From: Palsa-506 sp963786975
Lineage (GTDB): Bacteria; Actinomycetota; Actinomycetes; Streptosporangiales; Streptosporangiaceae
Length of the DNA stretch: 64,000 bases
Assembly (NCBI GenBank): GCA_963786975.1
Contig: CAWBBE010000005.1
Coordinates: 124,001 to 188,000, forward strand
Direction: 5' to 3'
The notes beneath the pieces were generated by a model that ran no database searches, had not been told where the DNA came from, and saw only the letters and a list, made by a program, of their open reading frames with translations. Position numbers and translations under genes: made by a program. Positions 21,061 to 29,588 of this stretch are shown here, in pieces (position 1 is the stretch's first letter; the number at the start of each line of letters is the position of its first letter).

Positions 21061-21588
21061 GCCGCGAAACGGTACCGCGTCGCGCGGCCCAGGGCCACGT
21101 CTGGCTGCTACCGGATCGCCGCCGGCGCTGGCATACCCGCGCCAAACCGGGCGATCCGTGTCCGGCCGCGACCGGGCCAGCGGGTACCACCGCGACCGGC
21201 CCGGTACCTGCGCTCCGGCTACCCGGCGGACCAGGCTAAAGCGATGGCAGCTGCCGGACTAGTGAATACGGGTCACCGTCACGGCAATTAGCATTGCCGC
21301 CTAATTCGATACCGCCGGGCAGCGCTCTGGCGATCAAGAATGCAACGGCCCGCAGTTCAGATCATTGGCTAGCGCAACATGAAGAAAGCAATTTGCGAGC
21401 TTATGGCTGACATGATTTTGGTGGGTACGCATAGTCGGTGATGGCGGGCCAGCCGCGCGCGCAGCTCTGGTAATCTGCCTGCCAGGACAGCCCGGCGGGT
21501 CGTCCCAGCGGTGCCAGGCGTCACCTTGGTTTACTACGCCTAGCACGGTTCCCTCGCCGCACAAGATTTCGCGCTGGAGGCAAAGCTC
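21061..21588. other. Intergenic region with an AT-rich patch
   Basis: The segment 21290-21430 is clearly poorer in GC than the rest of the window. A 20-codon frame starting at 21379 (MKKAICELM) has no ribosome site, so I do not call it. The region divides divergent hisN and the small membrane protein and probably holds both promoters. Confidence 0.4.
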
Positions 21589-21768
21589 ATGCTGGACAGA
21601 TTAGGGGCGTTAAATAGCTGGTTACTCGGGCCGGCCGGGCACTCTGTGCTTTACGATCCGGTCCGCTGGTTATGGCGCCACCCGGTCACCGCCGGAAGCA
21701 TCGCGGCCGGAATACTCACATTATTGCTGCTCGGCTGGCTCATAGACCGGCCGGGGAAGAAGGAATGA
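21589..21768 (+). CDS. Small TTA-rich single-pass membrane protein (59 residues)
   Basis: ATG at 21589 lies 8 nt after GCTGGAGG, a good ribosome site. The product begins MLDRLGALNSWLLGPAGHS, has an aromatic basic stretch (YDPVRWLWRHP), one clear transmembrane helix (SIAAGILTLLLLGWLI) near residues 38-54 and ends in DRPGKKE. That arrangement suggests a bitopic protein with a charged tail. Five of its leucine codons are TTA, a codon almost absent from genomes of this GC content and in Streptomyces read only by the bldA tRNA. I do not recognise a family. The strong ribosome site and coherent hydrophobicity support a real gene. It runs toward the convergent TSUP gene. Confidence 0.7.
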   Translation: MLDRLGALNSWLLGPAGHSVLYDPVRWLWRHPVTAGSIAAGILTLLLLGWLIDRPGKKE

Positions 21769-21803
21769 ACCATCAAGGGCGCCGGCCGGACGGCCGGCTG
21801 TCC

Positions 21804-22556
21804 TCATCGGTAGGCAGTGATGCCCAGCCTGACCGCGACGGCCAGGCCGGCCACGCCGATGATGGTGCGCAGCACTGGTCCGGGCAGCCTGCGCACGATC
21901 GCCGGACCGGTCCAGCCGCCGATCAGGAAGCCAGCCGCGAGCGGCAGCACGAATGCCCACCGCACCGTCCCGAACACGGCGAAGCCGACCGCAGCGACCG
22001 CATTGGCCGCCGCGGACACCACATTCTTCAGCGCGTTGGTCCTGGCCAGCGCCTGGTCGAAGATGGCGGCAAGAACCGCGACCATCATGATCCCGCCGGC
22101 CGCGCCGAAGTACCCGATATAAACCGCGACGCCGAACACCGCCGCCAGCAGCGGCCAGCGCGGCCGGCCGCGGTCCGGCGTGGCACGCCGCCGCAGTACC
22201 GGCTGCAGCAGCAGCACCACGGATGAGCCAGCGATCAGCGCCGGCGCGACGAACTCGAACGCGCCCGGCGAAGTCAGCAGCAGCAGCGCCGCGCCGGCCG
22301 CGCCGCCCAGCGCAGTCACCAGGCCGATGCGGACCGCCCGGGCACCCTGGCCAGCCAGTTCCGGCCGGGAGCCGGCTGCCGCGCCCGGGCCGGTGAACAC
22401 CAGCGCGACCGTGTTGGTCATGTTCGCGGTCAGCGGCGGCAGCCCGAGCGCCAGCAGCACCGGATAGGAAACCAGCGAGGCGAGGCCGGCGACGACGCTG
22501 ACCAGGCCAGCCAGCACACCCGCCGCAATCAGCGTCACGGCCTCGGCGACAGTCAC
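21804..22556 (-). CDS. TSUP (TauE/SafE) family membrane transporter
   Basis: An eight-helix inner-membrane protein of 250 residues in two similar halves. Half one contains AGLVSVVAGLASLVSYPVLL and PPLTANMTNTVAL. Half two contains YIGYFGAAGGIMMVAVLAAI and NALKNVVSAAANAVAAVGF, which are the paired TSUP signatures (GxGGG-like and NxxK/N motifs). The family exports sulfite, sulfoacetate or other small organosulfur anions, or imports sulfate; the substrate is not readable here. GTG start at 22556. It follows rsgA with a 33-bp gap on the same strand and may be cotranscribed. Confidence 0.88.
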   Translation of the reverse strand: MTVAEAVTLIAAGVLAGLVSVVAGLASLVSYPVLLALGLPPLTANMTNTVALVFTGPGAAAGSRPELAGQGARAVRIGLVTALGGAAGAALLLLTSPGAFEFVAPALIAGSSVVLLLQPVLRRRATPDRGRPRWPLLAAVFGVAVYIGYFGAAGGIMMVAVLAAIFDQALARTNALKNVVSAAANAVAAVGFAVFGTVRWAFVLPLAAGFLIGGWTGPAIVRRLPGPVLRTIIGVAGLAVAVRLGITAYR

Positions 22557-22589
22557 CAGCCATCCCGCCCGCGCCCGGCGGCGCAGCCG

Positions 22590-23738
22590 TCAGCCGGGGC
22601 CGCCGTCATCCTGGCTCAGGCTGCCTCCTCGCCCCCGGTCATCCTGATCGTGCTCGCCGCCAAGGTCCGGCTCGTCATCCGGGCCTGGTTCGCCGCCCGT
22701 GCCCACCTCACTCAGGTCCGGCGCATCCTGCTGGCTCGGCTCGCCTTCCCGGCTCGGCTCCGTATCCCCGGCGGGGTCGCCGCCCTCCCGGCTGCGCAGC
22801 AGCCTGCGCAGCGAGTCGAGCCTGCCGCGCAGCGCCTCGTTGTCGTCCTGCGCCGCCACCCACGCGTCCAGGGCGCAGTCGTCCTGCAGGTGAGTGCAGC
22901 CGCGCGGGCACTGCTCGATCCCGGCGGCCAGATCCGGGAAAGCGCGCACGACGCGGTCCGGCGCGATAAGCCCGAGGCCGAAGCCGCGCAGCCCGGGGGT
23001 GTCGATGATCCAGCCGCCACCGGGCAGCCGGAACGCCACCACCGACGACGACGTGTGCCGCCCCCGCCCGGTGACCGGGCTGACCGTCCCCACAGCCCGC
23101 TCGGCCGCCGGGATCAGCGCGTTGACCAGGGTTGACTTACCGACCCCGGAATGCCCGACGAGCACGCTGGCCCGGCCGGCCAGCTCCGCGCGCAGGTCGC
23201 CGGGGACCACCTCGGCGCCCCGGCCCCGGCCGGTAACCACGTGCCGCAGGCCAAGCGGCGCGTAGCCGGCCAGGATCTCGTCCGGCGGCGCCAGGTCGGC
23301 CTTGGTCAGGCAGAGTAGCGGGTCAAGGCCGGCGTCGTAGGCAGCCACCAGGAACCGGTCGATCAGCCGGGTCCGCGGTGGCGGGTCGGCCAGCGCGCAG
23401 ACGATCACCAGCTGCTCGGCGTTCGCCACGATCACCCGTTCTACCGGGTCGCTGTCATCGGCCGACCTGCGCAGCACCGACGTTCGGGGCAGGACGCTCA
23501 CCACCCGCGCCAGCGCCCCCGGCACGCCGGACGTGTCACCGGCCAGCCGGACCAGGTCGCCCACCACCACCCGGCGGTGGCCGAGTTCGCGCGCGCCCAT
23601 CGCGGTAACCGCCCGGTCGCCGACGAAGCAGCGGTACCTGCCCCGGTCGACCGCGGCGACGAACGCCTCGGTGGCGTCCTCGTGCGCGGGCCGGCGCCGG
23701 GTCCTGGGCCGCGAGCCCTTGCCCGGCCGGACCCGCAC
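22590..23738 (-). CDS. rsgA: Ribosome small subunit-dependent GTPase A
   Basis: A circularly permuted GTPase that matures the 30S subunit. After an OB-fold (YRCFVGDRAV, VVVGDLVRL) comes G4 (CLTKADLA) before G1 (VGHSGVGKSTLVNAL, near residue 195), then the TPGLRGFG switch and a zinc cluster GCTHLQDDCAL near residue 295. That order is diagnostic. The C-terminal ~60 residues are an acidic, low-complexity tail (EPGPDDEPDLGGEHDQDD). The GTG at 23738 is the first start in this frame with good support. In-frame sequence continues upstream with GYAGLDEDDVRVRPGK, and the LDEDDV part resembles the true N-terminus of actinobacterial homologues, so the start may lie about 30 bp upstream or be hidden by an indel. 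Confidence 0.9.
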   Translation of the reverse strand: MRVRPGKGSRPRTRRRPAHEDATEAFVAAVDRGRYRCFVGDRAVTAMGARELGHRRVVVGDLVRLAGDTSGVPGALARVVSVLPRTSVLRRSADDSDPVERVIVANAEQLVIVCALADPPPRTRLIDRFLVAAYDAGLDPLLCLTKADLAPPDEILAGYAPLGLRHVVTGRGRGAEVVPGDLRAELAGRASVLVGHSGVGKSTLVNALIPAAERAVGTVSPVTGRGRHTSSSVVAFRLPGGGWIIDTPGLRGFGLGLIAPDRVVRAFPDLAAGIEQCPRGCTHLQDDCALDAWVAAQDDNEALRGRLDSLRRLLRSREGGDPAGDTEPSREGEPSQQDAPDLSEVGTGGEPGPDDEPDLGGEHDQDDRGRGGSLSQDDGGPG

Positions 23739-24076
23739 ATCGTCCTCGTCCAGGCCGGCGTAGCCGATCCGCCGGCTCAGCGTGCCCGTCCCAGCACGGC
23801 CGCCCGCGAGCTAATGCCGCCGGGGGAGGCCGCCACCCGCAGGCCGCCCGCCGCCGCGGCCAGCATGCCGGGCCCGCCGCGAGCAGGCCCGGTCCCTGGC
23901 CCAGCGCCCCTGTCCATGCTGCGAGCGTACTGGCTGCGCGGGCGGCAGACCCCCGGCCAGTTCCCGCAGTTGCGCGGACTGGTCGGGCCGGCCAGGTTTG
24001 GCAAACCCGGATGTTGGCTATGAACTGCCTCAATCTGTGCTTCCCGAGCCTGCTACGTGCTGTCAAGGTAGAGAAC
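23739..24076. other. Divergent intergenic region
   Basis: About 340 bp between rsgA and the SRAP gene. I see no gene; it should hold both promoters. The first 30 bases may encode the true rsgA N-terminus. Confidence 0.4.
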
Positions 24077-25075
24077 ATGTGTGGTCGGTACGCCTCTGCG
24101 CGCAAGCGCATCGAGCTCCTTGAGGAGTTCGCGGTCGAGCGCGACCGGGTCACCGAGCCGCTGCAGCCCGACTACAACGTCGCCCCGACCAAGCCGGTCT
24201 ATGCGGTACTTACCCGCCGTCCGCGCCGCAGCGAGACCGGCGGCGACAGCGAGACCGGCGGCGACAGCGAGGCCGGCGGCGGCAGCGAGGCGGCCGCCGG
24301 AACCGGGGCCGACGCGGCACCTGACGCCGGCCCGGGCGCGGATGGCGAGGCGAGGGAACTGCACATCGTCCGCTGGGGGCTGGTCCCGTTCTGGGCCAGG
24401 GACAAGGCCATCGGCAGCCGCATGATCAACGCGCGGGCCGAGACGGTGGACGTCAAGCCGGCCTTCCGCGCCGCCTTCGCGCGGCGCCGGTGCCTGCTGC
24501 CCGCCGACGGCTATTACGAGTGGTACAAGCCAGGCAGCGACGCCAAGGCGGCCAAGCAGCCGTACTACATCCACCGCGCGGACGGCGGGCCGCTCGCCTT
24601 CGCCGGCCTGTACGAGCTCTGGCGGGACCGGGCCGTGCCCGATGATCACCCGGACGCGTGGCTGTGGACGGCCACCATCATCACGACCAGCGCGCCGGAT
24701 GAGCTCGGCCAGATCCACGACCGGATGCCGATGGTGATCAGCCCGGACAAGTGGGCGGACTGGCTGGATCCCGGCAACAACGCCACCGGCCACCTGCGGG
24801 ACCTGCTAGTCCCGGCCGCAGCGGGCGAGCTGGCCTCGTATCCCGTCTCGACGGCAGTTAACTCGGTGCGCAACAACGGGCCTAGGCTGATCGAGCCGGC
24901 CGAGCCTGAACCGGGCAGCCGTGACCCGGCTGGCCATGACTTTGGCCCGGCGGCCGGCGGTGCAGCTGAGCGCCGGGCCGCGGGGTCATCCGGGGAGCCG
25001 CCTGCCCGCACGCGGAGATTACCGAGCGCCGCGTCCCGGGGAACCTCGGGCCATAGTCCCGACACGCTGTTCTGA
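24077..25075 (+). CDS. SRAP/HMCES-type abasic-site processing protein
   Basis: A YedK/HMCES homologue that forms a covalent thiazolidine link with abasic sites in single-stranded DNA. I chose the ATG at 24077 because the family requires Cys at position 2 (MCGRYA) after removal of Met. Conserved parts: NVAPTKPVYAV, IVRWGLVPFWARD, MINARAETV (active-site Asn), RRCLLPADGYYEWYK (Glu), GLYELW, ATIITTSAP, IHDRMPMVI (catalytic His) and VSTAVNSVRNNGP. A ~45-residue acidic insertion with tandem SETGGD repeats lies at about residues 55-98. The C-terminal ~60 residues are low complexity. The frame is intact. It is upstream of the sigR cluster on the same strand. Confidence 0.92.
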   Translation: MCGRYASARKRIELLEEFAVERDRVTEPLQPDYNVAPTKPVYAVLTRRPRRSETGGDSETGGDSEAGGGSEAAAGTGADAAPDAGPGADGEARELHIVRWGLVPFWARDKAIGSRMINARAETVDVKPAFRAAFARRRCLLPADGYYEWYKPGSDAKAAKQPYYIHRADGGPLAFAGLYELWRDRAVPDDHPDAWLWTATIITTSAPDELGQIHDRMPMVISPDKWADWLDPGNNATGHLRDLLVPAAAGELASYPVSTAVNSVRNNGPRLIEPAEPEPGSRDPAGHDFGPAAGGAAERRAAGSSGEPPARTRRLPSAASRGTSGHSPDTLF

Positions 25076-25163
25076 GCCCGTTTAGCCCGTTTAGCCCGGG
25101 TCCGGCAGCGGCCCCTTGATTGACGTGCTGCCAGCCCCTGTGCGGAGAGTAGGTGAGGATCGA

Positions 25164-25514
25164 ATGGATAGCGTCGTCGCGCGCAAGCGCTTGGAGGAGA
25201 TCCGCGACGAACTCGACCGGTCGATATCAGTGCTTGCCGGATCCGGCCCGCAGCAGCCCCAGGCGCCGGAGTACCCGCAGGATCCGGCGGACGCGGGCGC
25301 CAATCTCACCGAGACACAGCGGTCCGCGGCGATGCTGACCGTGGCCCGGCAGCAGCGGTCCGAGGTGGTCGGCGCGCTGGCCCGGATCGAGGCGGGCAGC
25401 TACGGCGTGTGCGCCGACTGCGGCGCCAAGGTGCCGGAAGGGCGGCTGGAGGCGAGGCCCGAGGCATCCCGCTGCGTGGCCTGCCAGGGGAAGCGGGATC
25501 GGCTGCGGCGCTGA
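25164..25514 (+). CDS. DksA/TraR C4 zinc-finger protein
   Basis: A short RNA polymerase-binding-type protein of 116 residues. The ATG at 25164 follows AGGTGAGGATCG; an earlier in-frame start at 25116 is weaker. An N-terminal helical hairpin (RKRLEEIRDELDRSIS, SAAMLTVARQQRSEV) leads to the zinc finger: CADCGAKVPEGRLEARPEAS and then CVACQ. It lacks a clear acidic tip like the DxxDxA of E. coli DksA, so ppGpp synergy is not expected. It sits just upstream of the sigR promoter. A regulator of transcription is the family expectation; targets are unknown. Confidence 0.85.
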   Translation: MDSVVARKRLEEIRDELDRSISVLAGSGPQQPQAPEYPQDPADAGANLTETQRSAAMLTVARQQRSEVVGALARIEAGSYGVCADCGAKVPEGRLEARPEASRCVACQGKRDRLRR

Positions 25515-25524
25515 CCAGGGCGCC

Positions 25525-25550
25525 GGAATGAAGCGCACCGGGGACGCGTT
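25525..25550 (+). promoter_or_regulatory. SigR-type promoter (GGAAT-N18-GTT) upstream of sigR
   Basis: The -35 GGAAT is at 25525-25529 and the -10 GTT at 25548-25550, with exactly 18 bases between, matching the consensus known for SigR in Streptomyces. The expected start of transcription (about 25557-25560) coincides with an in-frame ATG at 25560, 135 bp before the conserved GTG start of sigR. Confidence 0.8.
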
Positions 25551-25694
25551 GCACACCGCATGTCCCTAGCGGATTGCCAGCCACGCGGAGCCACTAGGCC
25601 GGTAGCTGCCTTCACGGCAGCCGGCCCTGGCAAGATATCCTCCGGCCTATATGGCTGGCACCCTAGTCAGCCGGCCGCGAGAATCGCGGAGGAG

Positions 25695-26336
25695 GTGGGT
25701 CCGGTACCCGAGACACTCGAGCAGCGCGGCGAGCGCTTTGAGCGCGATGTCTTGCCGTACCTGGATCAGCTGTACTCCGCGGGGATGCGGATGACCCGGA
25801 ACGCGGCGGACGCCGAGGATCTGGTGCAGGAGACATTCGCCAAGGCGTATGCCTCGTTCCATCAGTTCCAGCCGGGCACCAACCTGAAGGCCTGGCTGTT
25901 CCGGATCCTGACCAACACCTTCATCAACTCGTACCGGAAGAAGCAGCGCGAGCCGCAGCGGGCCGGGACCGAGGAGATTGAGGACTGGCAGCTCGCCCGC
26001 GCCGCGTCGCACACGTCCTCCGGGCTGAAGTCAGCCGAGGCGGAGGCGCTGGAGCGCCTGCCCGACTCCGACGTCAAGCAGGCGTTGCAGGCCCTCCCGG
26101 AAGAATTCATGATCGCGGTTTACCTGGCCGACGTGGAGGGATTCGCCTACAAGGAGATCGCCGACATTATGGGGACTCCGATTGGCACCGTCATGTCGCG
26201 CCTGCACCGCGGCCGCCGGCAGCTGCGCGAGATGCTTCAGGACTATGCGGCCGAACGTGGCCTGGCCAGGGCCGCGGCGGCCAGCAACGGCGAGGCGTCA
26301 CCATCGGGTGAGGAACCCGGGAAGGACGCGAGATGA
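25695..26336 (+). CDS. sigR: Thiol-stress sigma factor SigR (SigH of mycobacteria)
   Basis: ECF sigma factor for disulfide stress, controlling thioredoxin and mycothiol genes in Streptomyces. Region 2: FERDVLPYLDQLYSAGMRMT, DAEDLVQETFAKAYASFHQF and LKAWLFRILTNTFINSYRKK. Region 4: LPEEFMIAVYLADVEGFAYK and IADIMGTPIGTVMSRLHRGR. The GTG at 25695 gives VGPVPE, like MGPVT at the start of Streptomyces SigR. The ribosome site GGAGG directly abuts this GTG, which is unusually close. The frame is open back to the ATG at 25560 and would add 45 residues. In S. coelicolor an unstable longer SigR isoform is made from the SigR-driven promoter, and the same layout is seen here. It overlaps rsrA by ATGA. Confidence 0.93.
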   Translation: MGPVPETLEQRGERFERDVLPYLDQLYSAGMRMTRNAADAEDLVQETFAKAYASFHQFQPGTNLKAWLFRILTNTFINSYRKKQREPQRAGTEEIEDWQLARAASHTSSGLKSAEAEALERLPDSDVKQALQALPEEFMIAVYLADVEGFAYKEIADIMGTPIGTVMSRLHRGRRQLREMLQDYAAERGLARAAAASNGEASPSGEEPGKDAR

Positions 26337-26617
26337 GTTGCGGCAAGCCGCATGAGGTGCCCTGTAGCGAGGTGCTGGCGCGGGTCTACAGCTACCTGGA
26401 CGGCGAGATCGAGGTCGCCGGGTGCGCGAAGATTCGCCAGCACCTAGACGAGTGCGGGCCGTGCTTGCGTGAATACGGCCTCGAAGAGGCAGTGAAGCGC
26501 CTGGTACACAAGCATTGCGGCGCCGAGGCGGTGCCGACCGAGCTGCGAACCAAGGTCCTGAGCCGCATCCAGGCCGTCCGGATCGAGCTCGAGATCACCG
26601 AGTTCCGCGCCGAATAG
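26333..26617 (+). CDS. rsrA: Zinc-binding anti-sigma factor RsrA
   Basis: A redox-switched ZAS anti-sigma factor of 94 residues that holds SigR until its thiols are oxidised. The signature HLDECGPCLREYG (HxxxCxxC) is near residue 37. Further cysteines are at positions 3, 10, 31 and 61, with VKRLVHKHCGAEAVP following, so both the zinc ligands and the spare cysteines used for disulfide switching are present. Translation is coupled to sigR by the ATGA overlap. The frame is intact. Confidence 0.93.
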   Translation: MSCGKPHEVPCSEVLARVYSYLDGEIEVAGCAKIRQHLDECGPCLREYGLEEAVKRLVHKHCGAEAVPTELRTKVLSRIQAVRIELEITEFRAE

Positions 26618-26710
26618 CCCGCTAGCGCGGTACCCGCCCGCGCGGCACCCGAACGCGCTAGCCTTCCGACGTTGCGCAAGGCCGGTCTGGCCTGGACGTA
26701 GATCACCCTC

Positions 26711-26741
26711 AGTAATTGGTTGATTACTCATTGTGCACAAT
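26711..26741. promoter_or_regulatory. Two AT-rich dyads between rsrA and the HD-GYP gene
   Basis: AGTAAT (26711-26716) pairs with ATTACT (26723-26728), and next to it ATTGTGCACAAT (26730-26741) is a perfect 12-bp palindrome. The patch is AT-rich against its surroundings and lies about 140 bp upstream of the next gene, so an operator or promoter is more likely than a terminator. The binding factor is unknown. Confidence 0.5.
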
Positions 26742-26876
26742 AAGCGGTAAGCCTACGCAAATCTAGCCGCTGGAGTTACTCTGAGTGCTGGCAGGGCGAC
26801 GCGTGGCTGATGTTGGCGCCAGCGGGTCGACCGCCAGCAGGGGCAGGGGTGCCCGGGGAGCGGGCCGTCAGGGCGA

Positions 26877-28243
26877 ATGCGAGGGGTCATGGGCAAGGTG
26901 TCCAGGGTCGCGTGGCTGTACATAGCCGCGGTGGTGGCCATGGCCGTTGCGCTCGTCACCCCCATGCACCTCGGTGACCATGATGTCCGCTGGTGGTTCG
27001 TGCTTGGCGTGCTGCAACTGCTCTTCCTGATCTGCGACTCCACTCCGACGCCGCTGGCCTCGCGGCAGTCCGCGTGGTCCCCGAGTTCGTCGGCCACGCT
27101 CGCGGCGGTGGTGCTGCTCGGCCCGGCCGGCGCCGCCCTGGTGGGCGCCATCTCCGTATTCAGCCTGCGCCGTCACCTGATCCTGGCCGAGCGGCTGTTC
27201 AACGGCGCCATGTACGCCGTGTCCGGATACGCGGCCGGGAGCGCGTACGTGGCGCTTGGCGGCCCGGTGGGCCGCCTGACTGCCGCAGCACAGTCTCGGC
27301 GCGATCTGGCCGTTCGCCGTGGCCGCGGCCGTGCACGTGGTCACCAATCAGGGGCTGCTCTGGGGGATGCTCCAGCTGATCAGGCGGGACGGGCGGCTGA
27401 CCGAGCGGGTCCGGGTGGAGTCCAGCCTGACGCTGCTGCTGGCCTCCGATCTCGGCTACGCGGTGCTCGGCCTGCTGATCGCCGCGCTCTGGACGGTCAC
27501 CTACGCCTTCGCCGCGGTGCTCGTGCTCGTCCCGCTGATCGTGGCGCAGGTGGGCGATGGGGCAGTTCGCCGAGCAGCAGCGGGCTTACTCGGCCACGAT
27601 GGAAGCGCTCTGCCAGGCGGTCGAGACGAAGGATTTCTACACCCGCGGTCACAGCGAGCGGGTGTCCAGGGGATCGGGCATGATCGCCAGGGAGATCGGC
27701 ATGCGGCCGGACCGGGTGGATGCCATCAGGTACGCGGGCATGCTGCACGACGTGGGCAAGCTCGGCGTTCCCACCAAGGTGCTGCAGAAGGACGGGCCGC
27801 TGAGCGAGGAAGAGTACGCGGCGATCCAGCTGCACCCGATGCGCGGGCTCGAGATCGTCAGGGAGATCGGGTTCCTTGACGAGGCGCTCACCGGCATCAT
27901 GCATCATCACGAGCGGATCGACGGCAAGGGCTACCCGATGGGTCTCGCCGCGGACGAGATTCCCGAGTTCGCCCGGGTCATCGCGGTGGCCGACGCCTTC
28001 GACTCGATGACGTCCAATCGTTCCTACCGGCGGGCCCGGGGCGTGGACGAGGCGGTCAGCGAACTCCGCAAGGTGTCCGGCAGCCAGTTCGACCCGGCGC
28101 TGGTGGACGCGTTCATCTCGGCGCTGCAGCGGGAGGGCTGGAAACTGCCCGAGCAGGCCGCGGCCCCGCTTGACCACCAGACCGTCACCGCGCAGGACCA
28201 CGACGACCCGACGGCACCGCTGCGGGTAGTCGAGAGCCTGTGA
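26877..28243 (+). CDS. Membrane-bound HD-GYP phosphodiesterase, two frameshifts
   Basis: An N-terminal membrane part of about six helices (LYIAAVVAMAVALVTPMHLG, LAAVVLLGPAGAALVGAISV, DLGYAVLGLLIAALWTVTYA) precedes a C-terminal HD-GYP domain. The domain has ETKDFYTRGHSERVS, MLHDVGKLGVP (HD), IMHHHERIDGKGYP (HHExxDGxGYP) and the following ADAFDSMTSNRSYR, so the metal and GYP motifs are complete. HD-GYP enzymes hydrolyse cyclic di-GMP or similar dinucleotides. Frames change near 27295 and 27555 and are each repaired by one base, which looks like consensus error. ATG 26877 and 26889 are both possible starts. It lies 13 bp before a related gene. Confidence 0.82.
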
Positions 28244-28256
28244 CCGGGGAGCGGCG

Positions 28257-29553
28257 GTGACTTCCCATCAGCACCCGGAACGCTGGTCGTCCTGGCAGGC
28301 CATGGACTCGGGGCGGCTGCTGCTGCTGGCCGCGGCCGGGATGCTGACCGTGGCCGCGATCGCGCACTCGGCCACCGTGCGGATCGTCGCGCCGCACCCG
28401 GCGGTGGCATTCGGCGTCCTGATCGCGCTCGGCGAGCTGCTCAGGCTCGCCCTGCCGGGCGGCCGGGAGGCCGCGCCCATCGCCACTGCCGGGGCGATGG
28501 CCTATGCGCTGCTCATGTACGTCGGCCGGCTGCCTGCCCGCGGCCTGCCCGCCGGGCGTCTCCCCGCTCCAGGTCATCACGGTCACCGCGATCGCGATGA
28601 CCATCGGCGCGCTGCCGCACATGGCGGCAGGCCGGCCGGTCGGCCTGACCGGGATGGCGTCCCGCCTGGTCGCGGTGTCCTGCGTGGCCTTCACGTTCCG
28701 CCCGCTGACCGGCGTCCAGCTGATCGTCAACCAGTGGTGGCTGGCCGCGGTCGTGATGACTGTGCTGGTCATATTCGGGTGCCTGGTCGACGCGGTTATC
28801 GGGGCGCTGATCAGGGCAGATGATCTCGGCGCGCGGTTCGGCGTCGCGCTCTGGGACGAGATGCGGGTGCAGTGGCCGCTCGGCGCCGCGGTCGGCGCGT
28901 CCGCGATAATCATCGTCTTCGCCGCGGAGACCATGGGGATTGCCGGGCTGGCCGTCTTCGTCGTGCCGCTGCTCGTCACCCAGCTGGCGTTCCGCCGGTA
29001 CGCCGGGATCCGCTCCACGTACCTGCAGACGGTCCGTGCCCTGGCCAGGGTCACCGAGGTGGGCGGGTACGTGGAGGGCGGTCATTCCCGCCGGGTCAGC
29101 GTGCTCGCCGTGGCCGTCGGCCGGGAGCTCGGCATGAGCGAGCCCGACCTGCTTGACCTGGAGTATGCCGCCCTCATGCACGACATCGGGCAGCTGGCGC
29201 TGCGGGATCCGATCCCCGGCGGCGCCACCGTGCTGGTATCACGCCCGGATCAGCAGCGCATCGCCGAGCTCGGCGCGGACGTGATCGCGAAGGCCGGCGT
29301 GCTTGACCGGGTCGCGGAACTGGTCCGCGGCCAGAGCCTGCCAGCTCGCGGGCACAACCCGGAGCCGCCGGTCGGCAGCCGGATCATCCGCGCCGCCAAC
29401 GCCTTCGACGACCTGGTCGGCGCCTCGGCCGACCGGGACCGCAGCGCGGCCGCGCTGGAACGGCTCCGGCTGGACACCGCATTCGAGTACGACGCCGGCG
29501 TGGTCGAGGCGCTGAGCGAGGCCGTCGGCAAGCGCCGGTTCAGCCGCCCGTAG
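28257..29553 (+). CDS. HD-domain membrane protein, degenerate HD-GYP paralogue
   Basis: The layout matches the preceding gene: an N-terminal membrane region (SGRLLLLAAAGMLTVAAIA, WWLAAVVMTVLVIFGCLVDA, IAGLAVFVVPLLVTQLAF) and a C-terminal HD region (GGHSRRVSVLAVAVGREL, LMHDIGQLALRDPIPGG, RIIRAANAFDDLVG). The HD pair is kept, but the HHExxDGxGYP motif is missing: the equivalent stretch reads LVRGQSLPARGHNPEPP. One break near 28545 joins two frames. GTG start at 28257. Loss of the GYP motif suggests a catalytically weak partner or sensor for the upstream enzyme. That is inference from the tandem arrangement. Confidence 0.75.
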
Positions 29554-29588
29554 GGCCCGGCGCCGGGCGATGCCGCTAAGCTGCCGGG

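Noticed and set aside
21379..21442. A 20-codon plus-strand frame beginning MKKAICELM
   Set aside because: AT-rich segment and a suggestive start, but no ribosome site and too short to support.
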